Position numbers and translations under genes: made by a program. From Thermodesulfobacteriota bacterium (GTDB taxonomy: Bacteria > Desulfobacterota > Anaeroferrophillalia > Anaeroferrophillales > Tharpellaceae), in the NCBI GenBank assembly GCA_024762675.1, contig JANTGZ010000011.1, positions 1 to 40,866 on the forward strand: a DNA stretch of 40,866 nt, in the 5' to 3' direction. Below, piece after piece: positions 15,648 through 24,495 of the stretch. The notes below the pieces were generated by a model, which was not told the origin of the DNA, ran no database searches, and saw nothing but the letters and a program-made list of their open reading frames with translations. How positions within the stretch are numbered: the stretch's first letter is position 1; each line of letters begins with the position of its first letter.

Positions 15648-16502
15648 CTATTTCCCACCAAAGCGACCGCCGCTGCGGCCGAAACCGCTGCTCCGGCGTA
15701 CCGACGGCCGGGAAGGTCGGGAGGTTGAACTCCGGCCAAAAGAACTTTTACTCATCTGTTTTGAGGGGTTGCGTTTCTGAAAACTTTTTTGTGAGGAGGT
15801 TGGTTTTTTTAAGGGTGTCTTGATACCTTTAGCTGCACTTTTGCCGGCATTAGGTGAGGTTGCTTTCCCTTTGATAGTGCTGCTGGAAGCACTTTTCAAC
15901 TCTTTTTTGCCGGCTGTACGCTTCTGGTAGTCTGTTTTGGAAACCGTATTGTAGGATCTATAATTTCCTGGATAATGACCGTAGCCATAGGGCGACATAT
16001 AGAAGGGGTGGGGCCGGAAAAGCCAGTACATGAACAGCATGTCGGTGATACCGAAACTGCTGTGATGATAGTGGTTTTGGCCGTAGATCTGTTCATTACC
16101 CTTGACTTCGACGTTGGCCTGATCGTCACCGCTTTTTTCAATCGCGATCGTTGCTACTTCCTGGGTCTCGCCGGCGACCGGTTCAACCGTCAGGGAGAAG
16201 CCTTTGCTCTGCTCATTGCCGTATTCGGTGACCTTGATATAGTCGACTTTGCCGTCTTCATCAAGATCGAGATTATTGAGGCCGGTATTTGGATCGTTGA
16301 GCAGGCGTTCCAGATCGGCCGCATTCTCAGCTTTTTTCAGGAGTGAACCAATGGTTGCCAGGTCGAGACCTTCACTGCCATAGGCTATCGATTGAACGCT
16401 GACATTATATTGTTTTTCACCTCCTCCTGAAGGCCAGAAGAAGGAGATAAGGATGAGGAGAAAAAAGACTCCTGCCAGGATCTTGAAAATCTTTTCATTC
16501 AT
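15648..16502 (-). CDS. Membrane-anchored protein with acidic EF-hand-like loop and Arg/Gly tail
   Basis: 284 residues. An N-terminal membrane helix (KILAGVFFLLILISFFW) is followed by an exported domain containing LDLDEDGKVDYIKV, a calcium-loop-like DxDxDG segment, then a His/Tyr-rich patch (GQNHYHHS, YMSPYGYGHYPG) and a long basic, disordered tail ending RSSGFGRSGGRFGGK. I cannot name a family with certainty; its place in the cluster resembles YjfM. A GGAG site precedes the start; the spermidine-synthase homologue lies 18 bases upstream, so they are co-transcribed. The tail could contact anionic lipids, LPS or nucleic acids. It is known here only as a companion of PspA/DUF350 genes. Confidence 0.6.
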   Translation of the reverse strand: MNEKIFKILAGVFFLLILISFFWPSGGGEKQYNVSVQSIAYGSEGLDLATIGSLLKKAENAADLERLLNDPNTGLNNLDLDEDGKVDYIKVTEYGNEQSKGFSLTVEPVAGETQEVATIAIEKSGDDQANVEVKGNEQIYGQNHYHHSSFGITDMLFMYWLFRPHPFYMSPYGYGHYPGNYRSYNTVSKTDYQKRTAGKKELKSASSSTIKGKATSPNAGKSAAKGIKTPLKKPTSSQKSFQKRNPSKQMSKSSFGRSSTSRPSRPSVRRSSGFGRSGGRFGGK

Positions 16503-16520
16503 AATGTGAACTCCGTATTG

Positions 16521-18179
16521 TTAGTAGCCGGTTTGCCATCCTTCTAGATAATACGTGAAAATTTTGTGATTAACAAGGGTATTTATTTCACTTTCACTGG
16601 TTTCGAGCTGTTTCTTGCCGAATTCAAGTGACGCGTGGATAAGTTCCGGGGTCAGGTAGTGGGTCGGAACTGCCAGCGTGTTTGTCTGTCTAAGTTTCTC
16701 TTTTAAGCTTTTTGCTGACCATCTCTCTCGGTGGCCGCCAATCCACCAACCCCATTCGCCAAAAGAGGGGACATTGTCGTGGTAAGGAATAACGTTTAAA
16801 TCGGCTGCGGCCATACTGCGGCCGATACAGAGAAAAGCTTCCTTGGCGTGATAGGGAGAGGTCGCCTGCTGGACAAAAATGCCGTCGATGGTAAGCCGGT
16901 CAGCCAGTCGGCGATAGAAGGTGCGGGAGTAGAGTTTGGCCAACTCCTCGTTGTTGGGGTCGGGGAAATCGACGATGATAACATCAAATTTGCCGGCCAA
17001 TTTCTCCAGCAGTGAAGCCGCATCAAGGTTAACCAGGGTGACTCTGGCGACCTCTTCGGGTCGGCTGCCAAAACGGCGGTGCTGGTTTGGGATGCGAATC
17101 GTCTCATCCTGGTTTTGAGGGACCAAAGCGTTATTTTTCAAGATGCTGATACGGGCATCACTCAGGCTTCCCCGGTTAAGTTTGATGAGTGTCGGGTGGT
17201 TGCGGGCCAGGTCGGTCATCTCCGGATCGAGGTCGCAAAGTACAAGTTCTTTAACCGTAGGATATTTGAGTACTTCTCGAGCGGCCAGGCCGTCTCCCCC
17301 TCCGAGGATGAGGACGCGGTGCTTATGCGAAGCCAGAGAGAATGCGGGGTGGATCAGGTTCTCGTGGTAGATATATTCATCAGCGCTGTTAAACTGGAGA
17401 CTGCCGTTGATATAGCAGGAGATTTCAGCGGCTCTTGACTTGGTCAGCACAATATGTTGGAAGCGAGTGGTTTGGCTTAATATGATGCGGTCGCGATAGA
17501 GGTACTGTTCGGCGGTTGAGGTCCAGTTTCGGGCTTGAAAAAGCCCAGTTATTAAAAGCAGGGATGTGCACAAAAGAGTTATCCATAAGCGGACGTTAAG
17601 GGTTACTTTTGCACTAAAGTAGAGCAGCAGGATGGTGGCTGCTGCCAGGTTTAAAAGACCTAGAACAAAAGCGGTTTCGATCAGGGTGAAAAAACGAGGC
17701 AGCAGGAAAACCCAGATCAGGGCTCCTGTCAGGGCGCCGACGTAGTCCATTTTTAGAACCTTGCCGAGGTTGACCTTGAGTTGGTTGGTGTAGGCAGAGT
17801 TGAGTCGGGCGATCAGGGGGAGTTCAAAGCCCAGCAGGAGGCCGATACTGCTGATGAAAGCATATTGGACTATGATATAGTAATTGGGGGCCATGCCGTA
17901 GGTGAAAAGCAGAGCCAGAGGGCCGCAGCCTCCCAAAACTCCCAGTAAAATTTCTGCACCTATAAATTTATCGAGTAAAAGCTGGTCGTTGAGGCGTTTT
18001 TGCAGGTCGGCGCCGATGCCCATACAGAACATCATGGCGCCGATTACCAAGGCCCACTGGCGGGCTGAATTGCCGAGCAAATCGGCGGCCACCCGGCTTA
18101 AGGTATATTCATAGGCGAGGCCGCAACCTCCCATGATAAAGGTTGCCAGGTAGAGAATGAAGGAGGCTGAAATATTCAT
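16521..18179 (-). CDS. Multi-TM spermidine synthase homologue
   Basis: 552 residues. The first 215 or so form about seven transmembrane helices (starting SFILYLATFIMGGCGLAYEY). The rest is a Rossmann aminopropyltransferase domain with GGGDG at 293-297, the ELVLCDLDPEM strand, and DFPDPNNEELAKLYS in place of the usual catalytic D-x-x-D segment. A roughly 40-residue insertion (about 343-385) separates these parts. Soluble SpeE transfers aminopropyl from decarboxylated S-adenosylmethionine to putrescine; whether this membrane-fused branch does the same is not established. It is the first gene of the run, preceded by a promoter so close that the message may be almost leaderless. Confidence 0.85.
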   Translation of the reverse strand: MNISASFILYLATFIMGGCGLAYEYTLSRVAADLLGNSARQWALVIGAMMFCMGIGADLQKRLNDQLLLDKFIGAEILLGVLGGCGPLALLFTYGMAPNYYIIVQYAFISSIGLLLGFELPLIARLNSAYTNQLKVNLGKVLKMDYVGALTGALIWVFLLPRFFTLIETAFVLGLLNLAAATILLLYFSAKVTLNVRLWITLLCTSLLLITGLFQARNWTSTAEQYLYRDRIILSQTTRFQHIVLTKSRAAEISCYINGSLQFNSADEYIYHENLIHPAFSLASHKHRVLILGGGDGLAAREVLKYPTVKELVLCDLDPEMTDLARNHPTLIKLNRGSLSDARISILKNNALVPQNQDETIRIPNQHRRFGSRPEEVARVTLVNLDAASLLEKLAGKFDVIIVDFPDPNNEELAKLYSRTFYRRLADRLTIDGIFVQQATSPYHAKEAFLCIGRSMAAADLNVIPYHDNVPSFGEWGWWIGGHRERWSAKSLKEKLRQTNTLAVPTHYLTPELIHASLEFGKKQLETSESEINTLVNHKIFTYYLEGWQTGY

Positions 18180-18187
18180 GCACCTCG

Positions 18188-18215
18188 GCTATACCGAACT
18201 CTCCTGGGAAGTCAA
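18188..18215 (-). promoter_or_regulatory. Promoter for the spermidine-synthase/DUF350 run
   Basis: On the minus strand TTGACT, 16 bases, TATAGC. The -10 box lies eight bases before the ATG, so transcription would start at or beside the start codon. The sequence GAGGTG between them could only act as a ribosome site if transcription begins further up. Confidence 0.5.
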
Positions 18216-18275
18216 GTGAAAATATTGCAATCTACTTTGTTGGATCTTTTTTCAGGCTTTTGAGCGGAGATCGGC

Positions 18276-18291
18276 AATATTTCGAAATATT
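18276..18291. promoter_or_regulatory. Perfect 16-base palindrome, possible operator
   Basis: AATATTTCGAAATATT is a perfect dyad in the 196-base region between the divergent speE-like and binding-protein genes. A related half (AAAATATTGCAA) lies next to the minus-strand -35 box. A weak plus-strand promoter (TTGAAA 18294-18299, 18 bases, TATGCC) follows. The regulator is unknown. Confidence 0.45.
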
Positions 18292-18375
18292 CCTTGAAAC
18301 TTATAGGTGAAATTGTGTATGCCAGTTCAAAGCCCAACAACTTAGCTAATTCCTTTAGAAGTGGTTTTTTAAAAT

Positions 18376-19428
18376 ATGATAGGGTTACGTCTCGGAATCT
18401 TTTTTTTCTGCTTTTTGCTGGTTGGCAGTAATAGTGTTGCGGTTGCAGCCGAGCTTAATAAACCGGATTCGGTTGAGCACGAATATCGAATCTTCATGGT
18501 CAACAGTTATCACTCTGAATATTTTTGGAGTGCGCGCCAGAGTCAGGGGATTAAGGATGCCTTGTCGGGTTTAAAAGTGGTTTATCGTGAATATTTTATG
18601 GATAGCAAGCGGCATCCGGAGGAGGAGTGGCTGGCTCAGCAGAAAGAGATCTGTCTGGCCGAAATAGCTCTCTTCAAACCGGATCTGATCTTAACCGGTG
18701 ATGACAATGCAACCAGGACTATAGCGACCCATTATATTGGTTGTTCACTGCCGGTTGTCTTTTATGGGGTCAATGCTGAGCCCGAGATCTATGGACTGCT
18801 CAGCAATGGCCGACATCTTGATTCTGGAGGCAATATTACAGGCGTTTTGGAACGTCACCATTTCTCAGAGGCCGTCCGTAAATTAAAAACTCTATGTTAT
18901 GTCAATGATTTGCCGATTTCTAAGCTTTACCTTTTGACCGATGACAGTTACTCCTCAGAGAAATTATTCGATATTTTGCACCAGGTGGAGAGGGAGCTTC
19001 AGATTGAGGTTGTTTTTTTGCCGTTGGTGAGTGATTTTTTCGTCTATCAACGCCATATCGATAAGCTTAACCATCCCGGCAATGCGGTCTTTATCTACAG
19101 CCTGGAGACGATCAAAGGTGGGAATGGTAAGCAGATGGAATATAAGGAGATCATGTCCTGGACACGGGCCCGGCTGCAGGTTCCCTCCATTGCTGTTCAT
19201 CGTAAATATATTGAAGAGGGTTTAATGTTTGGTTTGCTTCTTTCTGGTTATAATCAGGCCTTCTATGCGGGTTTGAAGGCCAGAAAAATACTTTTCGGCA
19301 CTTTGCCGGATAAGATTCCGATTGATTCCCCGCCCCAAGGTGTCGCTGCCTTGAATAAGACGACAATTCAGCGCTTGGGCTTGAAGGTGCCGTTAGATCT
19401 GCTTTTCGGGGCTGAGATTTTTGACTAA
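18376..19428 (+). CDS. Periplasmic ABC-type substrate-binding-like sensor protein
   Basis: 350 residues with a signal peptide (LGIFFFCFLLVGSNSVAVAA). The rest resembles the ABC_sub_bind family: a two-lobed fold with FMVNSYHSEYFWSARQSQGIKDAL at the start, KPDLILTGDDNATR, and the domain-joining PVVFYGVNAEPE segment. No permease or ATPase gene is nearby; instead a hybrid histidine kinase gene follows after 30 bases. This pairing suggests the protein binds a small ligand and reports it to the kinase's periplasmic domain rather than importing it. The ligand is unknown. No clear ribosome site precedes the ATG. Confidence 0.8.
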   Translation: MIGLRLGIFFFCFLLVGSNSVAVAAELNKPDSVEHEYRIFMVNSYHSEYFWSARQSQGIKDALSGLKVVYREYFMDSKRHPEEEWLAQQKEICLAEIALFKPDLILTGDDNATRTIATHYIGCSLPVVFYGVNAEPEIYGLLSNGRHLDSGGNITGVLERHHFSEAVRKLKTLCYVNDLPISKLYLLTDDSYSSEKLFDILHQVERELQIEVVFLPLVSDFFVYQRHIDKLNHPGNAVFIYSLETIKGGNGKQMEYKEIMSWTRARLQVPSIAVHRKYIEEGLMFGLLLSGYNQAFYAGLKARKILFGTLPDKIPIDSPPQGVAALNKTTIQRLGLKVPLDLLFGAEIFD

Positions 19429-19458
19429 CTATAGACTGAGCGTTACGGTGACAGACTG

Positions 19459-22077
19459 ATGGAAAACAGGACCTATACTCAATTTGTATTCATGGCTTTG
19501 GCGGCACTGATGCTCTTTTCTGCTGCGGGGTACGTTTTTTATGATCGTGTCAGTTATCATCTTGCATATGAAGTTCAGCGTGAGCAGGAGATGGTAGCCG
19601 ATCGCATCACCGAAAATCTACAGGCCTATCTCATGAGGGTGCGGCAGACAGTTGATTCGGTACTCGATTTTGTCCCAGATCAAGTTGGCGATATGAAAGA
19701 GCTTACCGCTCATCGTTTTAAACTCTTATGGGAGATCTATCCGGAAATTTCCCATCTTGCTTTTTTGGCTGCCGACGGAGAGGTATATTATACCGGTGAA
19801 GATGGTAATTTCATGCCTTTAGGTCTGCCTCTTCAGGAGGTTTACGAGTGGCAATATTTTGATTATGGTCTCTGGGATGAGATTGCTGACGAAAAACTGC
19901 ATCAGCGGATATCTGTCTTGATGCACTATGTGCCTGAATTGGGGAAGGTGATGCCGGTGCCGATTATTATCTTTGCGAAGCGGGTTGTCGTTGACGGTGT
20001 GTATGTCGGAATGATGCTGGTACCTTATCAGTTAGATTTTATGATTACCACCTATTGCCGGAGTATGGTTATTGAAAAACGTCGCGAGATTGTGGTGGCC
20101 GACAGTCGCGGGCGGGTGGTTTTTTCCTCTTTGTCGGGGCTTCTTTTGCAGGATTTTTATCCGGCTTATGGTATATCGTATGATCCGCTATTTGAAAAAA
20201 GTGAACAATTTTCATCATTGGACAAAAAAGAGCAGCCTTTGGTTCTGGCCGCTCTGGCTAACCGAAATCCCTTTTCGACAACTATTAAAATCTCTTCAGG
20301 GGGGCGATACCATACCCTTCTCGCGGCCTTTCAAACGATGGAGATAGTGACAGCTGATTGGACAGTGATGGTCGCTACACCTCGAGCAAAGGCTGACGAG
20401 TTGGCCTGGCGACTACTTATCCCTGTGATTTTGCTGTCTATTATAATGCTTTTCATGATTGTCCTCTTCTCGTTTTTTATGTTTAGGCGCCTGGATCGTT
20501 TTGCACAAGAGAATGCAATTTTTAAAGCGGGCCTGGCTTCGAGTTCAGATGGGGTGGTCGTACTTGATGATCAGGGTCGTTATCTGTTTGTTAATAGGGC
20601 CTACAGCGAGATTACCGGAGAGTCGGTACCAGAACTGCTGGGTACTTTATTCCAGGTTGATGGTGAGAGCAGTGGAATGGAGGGTTTGCCGAAAAATATT
20701 TTTGCTCTGGTTGCCGAGCGGGGTCGCTGGCAAGATGTGGTCTCTTATAAGAAAGTAGGGAGGAAGCCGGTTGAAGTCAGTCAGAATTTTTCCGAAATCC
20801 ACCGGGCCGGTCGCAAGGTCGGCTACATCAGCAACCTTCACGATATCAGTGAGGAGCGGCGGCTGAATCGGGAGGTCGAGGTATATAGCGAGTTCCTTCA
20901 TAAAGAGGTTGATCGGCAGACCAAGGTTATTCTGCAGTCTCAAAAGATGGATACTGTCGGCATTTTGGCGGCCGGTTTTACCCATGATTTTAATAATCTT
21001 CTCGCCAGTATGCACGGCAATATTGAATTGTTGGAGATAATGCTTGAAACCTCGCCGCAAAAAGCCGGCCGTTATATCGACAAAATCCGGCAGATTTCGA
21101 TTCAGGCGGCTGAGCTGACCCGGCAGATATTGCTTTTTTCTCGGCGGGATTTAGGGGTTACAGAGGTCGTGGCCATAGCCGATCTGGTGGAGTCGGTTTT
21201 GGTACTCGTGCCCCCTTCGTTGCCGGCGCAAATATTCTTCGATTGCCTTGAGGATAGTTGCGACCTTAAGCTTAAAGTTGATAAGACAGCAATCGTGCAA
21301 ACCATATTAAATCTGGTGTTGAATGCAGGTGAGGCCTTTGCCGAAGATCAGGAGAATGCACAAATCAAGATTATTTCCAAAGCTAAGTTTGTCGATTATT
21401 ATCTTGGTGAGCGCCTCAATCTTGCCCCCGGTAACTGGTACTGTGAGATTACCGTATCGGATAACGGCAGTGGGATACCGTCGGCTATGATGGGGAAGAT
21501 TTTTGATCCATTTTTCAGTACCAAGGAGTGGTCGAGTAAGAAAGGTACAGGGTTGAGTCTGGCTATTGCCTATCGGACTATTGCTAATCATGATGGTACG
21601 ATCACGGTCAATTCGGAACTTGGCGTCGGAAGTTCTTTTATTATCTACCTGCCGGTAACCAATAATCCCGGCAAGCCTCTACCCCCGGTTCATGAGCGGG
21701 AATTTTCGCATGATCTTAAGGCCCGGAAAATTTTGGTCGTTGAAGATGAAGAGTTCTTGAGCGAAAGCCTGAAGGTCCTGCTTGAATTGCATGGTGCCCG
21801 GGTCGAGTTGGCGGTCAATGGTAAAGAGGCCCTGGAGAGTCTGGAGGACTTTTCTGCGGATTTGATCGTTCTTGATCTGGTGATGCCGGAGATGGGTGGG
21901 GAGGAGTTCTTGTCCGAGATGAAGATACGGAAAATCAAGATTCCGGTTCTGGTCATGACTGGTACCATCAACGAGGGTTTTCGTGTCAGTAAACTCTTTC
22001 CCGTAGTGCTGGAAGTGTTGGAGAAACCTTTTTCCCAGAAACAGCTTCTCCATCTTTGTACGCAGATGTTATCGTGA
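19459..22077 (+). CDS. Hybrid sensor histidine kinase (cache-PAS-HisKA-HATPase-REC)
   Basis: 872 residues. TM1 (about 9-28), a periplasmic cache-like sensor (30-315), TM2 (about 317-341), a PAS domain (about 352-465), a short coiled coil, and a HisKA helix with phospho-acceptor H509 in [15 protein letters not shown]. The ATPase domain shows the N box ([11 protein letters not shown]), [15 protein letters not shown] and [14 protein letters not shown]-terminal receiver domain (756-870) has the acidic pair VEDEE, phospho-acceptor D806 and K857. No output gene is adjacent, so the signal must go to a distant regulator or phosphotransfer protein. It is co-transcribed with the binding protein upstream. 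Its stop abuts the convergent waaF stop with no base between. Confidence 0.93.
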   Translation: MENRTYTQFVFMALAALMLFSAAGYVFYDRVSYHLAYEVQREQEMVADRITENLQAYLMRVRQTVDSVLDFVPDQVGDMKELTAHRFKLLWEIYPEISHLAFLAADGEVYYTGEDGNFMPLGLPLQEVYEWQYFDYGLWDEIADEKLHQRISVLMHYVPELGKVMPVPIIIFAKRVVVDGVYVGMMLVPYQLDFMITTYCRSMVIEKRREIVVADSRGRVVFSSLSGLLLQDFYPAYGISYDPLFEKSEQFSSLDKKEQPLVLAALANRNPFSTTIKISSGGRYHTLLAAFQTMEIVTADWTVMVATPRAKADELAWRLLIPVILLSIIMLFMIVLFSFFMFRRLDRFAQENAIFKAGLASSSDGVVVLDDQGRYLFVNRAYSEITGESVPELLGTLFQVDGESSGMEGLPKNIFALVAERGRWQDVVSYKKVGRKPVEVSQNFSEIHRAGRKVGYISNLHDISEERRLNREVEVYSEFLHKEVDRQTKVILQSQKMDTVGILAAGFTHDFNNLLASMHGNIELLEIMLETSPQKAGRYIDKIRQISIQAAELTRQILLFSRRDLGVTEVVAIADLVESVLVLVPPSLPAQIFFDCLEDSCDLKLKVDKTAIVQTILNLVLNAGEAFAEDQENAQIKIISKAKFVDYYLGERLNLAPGNWYCEITVSDNGSGIPSAMMGKIFDPFFSTKEWSSKKGTGLSLAIAYRTIANHDGTITVNSELGVGSSFIIYLPVTNNPGKPLPPVHEREFSHDLKARKILVVEDEEFLSESLKVLLELHGARVELAVNGKEALESLEDFSADLIVLDLVMPEMGGEEFLSEMKIRKIKIPVLVMTGTINEGFRVSKLFPVVLEVLEKPFSQKQLLHLCTQMLS

Positions 22078-23088
22078 TCAGTGGCCAGTCGTCAGGGTTT
22101 CAATTGCTTTTATAACTTCCTGTGCCGATAATTCATCCATGCAGGCCCTGGTTCGGTTGGGGCATTGACGGCCGCCGTGGCGGGCGCAGGGTCGGCAGCT
22201 AAGATCTTTTTTTTCGACTATCGCGGCCCGGTTCTGCCAGGGGCCGAAACCGAATTCCGGAACCGTAGCGCAAAATATCGCCACCGTCGGAACCTTAAAT
22301 GCGGAAGCCATGTGTAGAGCCATGCTGTCGTTGCAGACCATCAGGCAGGCGTGTTTGGTTAAATAGAGTGCGCTGTCAAGATCGCCGCGGCCAGCCAGAT
22401 TGACAACCTTTAGGTTGCCGGCGACCTCTTGACAGACCTCGGCCTCTTCTCTGCTTCCCAGCAAAACTACGCTCCAGCCTTTTTTCAGCAAGTATTTAGC
22501 GACTTCGTGATAACCTGCGGCAGACCACCTTTTGGTCTCCCAGGCACTGCCGGGTACCATCAGGACATAGCTGTCCGGCGCCGGAAGCTCTGTCTGCAGG
22601 GTCGACGAGAGGGCCCTTTTTTCTGGTGCAAAAAGACGGAGTTGATCGGGTAAATCTGTATTTTTTGAGCCCCTGTTAAGCAGAGCCAGGTTGCGTAAAA
22701 CATCATGTAGTTCTTGAGGTCTTGGTCTGGTTATGTTGTAGAGGAAAGCCAGCTTGGCATTTTTAAAACCTGCTCTCAAAGGGATCCGGCTCAAGGCTAA
22801 GAGCAGGCTGGTGCGGGCTGAACGATGCAGTGAGTAGGCCATATCGAAATTCATTTTTCGTAATTTATCGGCCTGTCGTAAAAGACCTTTCATGCCCCCA
22901 TCAGAGCCTCGTTTAGCGAAGGGGATGACCCCTGCAAGAAGAGGGTCGCGTTTGACCAGGGTCGCAGCCAATGGAGTGGTCATCATCCAAAGTTCCGCCT
23001 TGGGATGCAGCTTTTTCAGGGCTGCAATCAGCGGTGTTGAAAGGATGGTATCACCTAAAAAACTGGTCTGCACAAGAAGTATTTTCAT
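22078..23088 (-). CDS. waaF: Lipopolysaccharide heptosyltransferase (GT9 family)
   Basis: 336 residues. The GT9 N-lobe begins KILLVQTSFLGDTILSTPLI; the C-lobe contains VLMVPGSAWETKRW, VVLLGSREEAEVC, LAGRGDLDSALYLTKHACLMVCNDSMALHMASAFKVPTVAIF, a form of the heptosyltransferase donor-binding region, and a C-terminal Cys cluster (CRPCARHGGRQCPNRTRACM). It transfers L-glycero-D-manno-heptose to the inner LPS core at the cytoplasmic face of the inner membrane. WaaF is the best fit; the exact position (I, II or III) cannot be fixed from sequence. It overlaps the upstream kinase gene by four bases. Confidence 0.85.
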   Translation of the reverse strand: MKILLVQTSFLGDTILSTPLIAALKKLHPKAELWMMTTPLAATLVKRDPLLAGVIPFAKRGSDGGMKGLLRQADKLRKMNFDMAYSLHRSARTSLLLALSRIPLRAGFKNAKLAFLYNITRPRPQELHDVLRNLALLNRGSKNTDLPDQLRLFAPEKRALSSTLQTELPAPDSYVLMVPGSAWETKRWSAAGYHEVAKYLLKKGWSVVLLGSREEAEVCQEVAGNLKVVNLAGRGDLDSALYLTKHACLMVCNDSMALHMASAFKVPTVAIFCATVPEFGFGPWQNRAAIVEKKDLSCRPCARHGGRQCPNRTRACMDELSAQEVIKAIETLTTGH

Positions 23089-23915
23089 CGCGGTCCCCGG
23101 CGTTTAAACTCACGATAAAAAGCCTGGGCCCGCTTCTCAACTAGGCTCCATAGTCCGGCTTCCTGTTCAAGGGTTTCACGCCAGGGGCGTCGGGTATAGG
23201 CGGAGATAAATCGTAAACGATCCCTTAAAGTCAAGCCAATTTCAAAACTTGAAAAATGCAGTGCCGCAAGGTCTTTTACCTGCCAGCGCCGGGGTAGTGT
23301 TTTTCGTTGCCGGACGCGATGGAGATCGATCAGGTGCAAGATCAGGTTTTTTGGATCCGGCACTCTGCCATCTTTAAGGTCTAAAAGGAAGTGGCAGATG
23401 TAGAGGTCGCAGTGGTTGAGGCCTGAACGGTGCAGGGACCCCGTTATCTCTGCCACCCGTCGAATAAGAGCCCGCTTTAAGGCTGGTGACGGGGGCTCTG
23501 CGACCCAGTTGCTACAGTAATCTTCCAGGCTTTCAGTGTTCTTCAGGTCTTTTGTGATAATGAATGATTGTTTGTTGACCGGATTATTTCCCCGACGGCC
23601 ATAGGCGACCAGCGGGGTAGTCGGAATTTTGAGTTTCTCAAGAATTTTTATCGCTTGCCACTCATTTTCGGCCCCGCTGATCGGCCACTTGAACCGAAAA
23701 AGACTTTTTAAAAAGCGCCGCCAGCCGAGTCCGTGGTGCAGCTTCGCAAAGTAGCTTTGACCATCGATTGTAAATTGCAGGGTTCGTCGCCCATCCTTAT
23801 GGCGATAAATGGTGCCGTCAAGGGCGAAGAGTTTTGCAAAAGGTTTATTTTTGAGCCATCCCTGCCGCCATCTATCGGGTATCTCAAGGATTTCTGAAGG
23901 TGTTTGCGTACTCAT
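23085..23915 (-). CDS. LPS core kinase (Kdo/WaaP family)
   Basis: 276 residues of the Kdo/WaaP/InaA kinase fold: an N-lobe with RTLQFTIDGQSYFAKLHHG (Lys for ATP), a hinge, and the catalytic loop LHRSGLNHCDLYICHFLLD, where Asp is the catalytic base, followed by LHLIDLHRVR as the metal-binding segment. Relatives phosphorylate heptose or Kdo of the LPS core. The overlap (ATGA) with the heptosyltransferase gene supports that role. No good ribosome site precedes the start. Confidence 0.85.
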   Translation of the reverse strand: MSTQTPSEILEIPDRWRQGWLKNKPFAKLFALDGTIYRHKDGRRTLQFTIDGQSYFAKLHHGLGWRRFLKSLFRFKWPISGAENEWQAIKILEKLKIPTTPLVAYGRRGNNPVNKQSFIITKDLKNTESLEDYCSNWVAEPPSPALKRALIRRVAEITGSLHRSGLNHCDLYICHFLLDLKDGRVPDPKNLILHLIDLHRVRQRKTLPRRWQVKDLAALHFSSFEIGLTLRDRLRFISAYTRRPWRETLEQEAGLWSLVEKRAQAFYREFKRRGPR

Positions 23916-23961
23916 GGAAAGTTCGTTGTTTAAAGTAGTTTACTATAATCGGGGCCAAAAT

Positions 23962-24020
23962 ATTCATCCGCAGACTATGCAGATTAAGGTTTTATCTGCG
24001 TAATCTGCGGATTAATGAAT
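23962..24020. repeat. Foldback repeat (TCCGCAGA...TCTGCGGA)
   Basis: An imperfect inverted repeat: TCCGCAGACTATGCAGAT at 23967-23984 region pairs with ATCTGCGTAATCTGCGGA at 23994-24011 with two mismatches, and outer ATTCAT/ATGAAT ends extend the stem. It shares the CTGCGT word with the element at 5631-5694. The wider 23916-24241 gap shows no gene; a TATAAT at 23944-23949 has no paired -35. Confidence 0.75.
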
Positions 24021-24241
24021 AGATGTTTATTGCAATTTGATTGTTTCGTTTTAGGTGTAGGGGTGGAAAGTTCATGCGATCCCATTACCATTAACATATA
24101 TTTAAAGTGATATGGTAACAAATTATATTAAGGTCGGTAAAGCATTCGGTTGAAATCGCCGGCCCCATATGCTAGAATATTCACTATAAAATTACTCGGA
24201 ATAGTACTGAATTTAAAATATCTTGTAATTACTCAGCGTAG

Positions 24242-24417
24242 GTGTTCAGGTGGTTTTTCTCCACTTCTTGAGCTTAATTTCTGTTTTTCCAGCGCTCATT
24301 CCGCCCAAATTGCTGAACTCGCGCTAAGGCGCTCAAACAGCAGCAATTTCAGTGGGCTCTATTCGCTGGGAAAAACGACGAAATTTCGCGAGACGTTACG
24401 AAAATCCACCTGAACAC
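24242..24417. repeat. 176-base imperfect palindrome with 12-base terminal inverted repeats
   Basis: The ends are GTGTTCAGGTGG and CCACCTGAACAC. Inside, TTTTTCCAGCG faces CGCTGGGAAAAA and AAATTGCTG (24307-24315) faces CAGCAATTT (24341-24349), with a GCGC-rich central loop, so the whole element folds back on itself. It looks like a MITE or a large structured repeat. It contains no transposase. A short open frame across it is an artefact of the palindrome. Confidence 0.8.
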
Positions 24418-24432
24418 TTTAAAATATAAAAA

Positions 24433-24461
24433 TTGGTTGAATTGTTACAATATTTTATAAG
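24433..24461 (+). promoter_or_regulatory. Possible gltX promoter
   Basis: TTGGTT, 17 bases, TATAAG in the AT-rich stretch between the palindromic element and gltX, giving a leader of about 30 bases with AAGGTG before the ATG. The match to consensus is only partial. Confidence 0.35.
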
Positions 24462-24495
24462 ATTGAAATTTCAAATACAAATTTAAGGTGAACTA

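Noticed and set aside
24150-24413. An 87-codon open frame upstream of gltX
   Set aside because: It runs across the 176-base palindrome; the protein would be encoded by both arms of the foldback and has no ribosome site.
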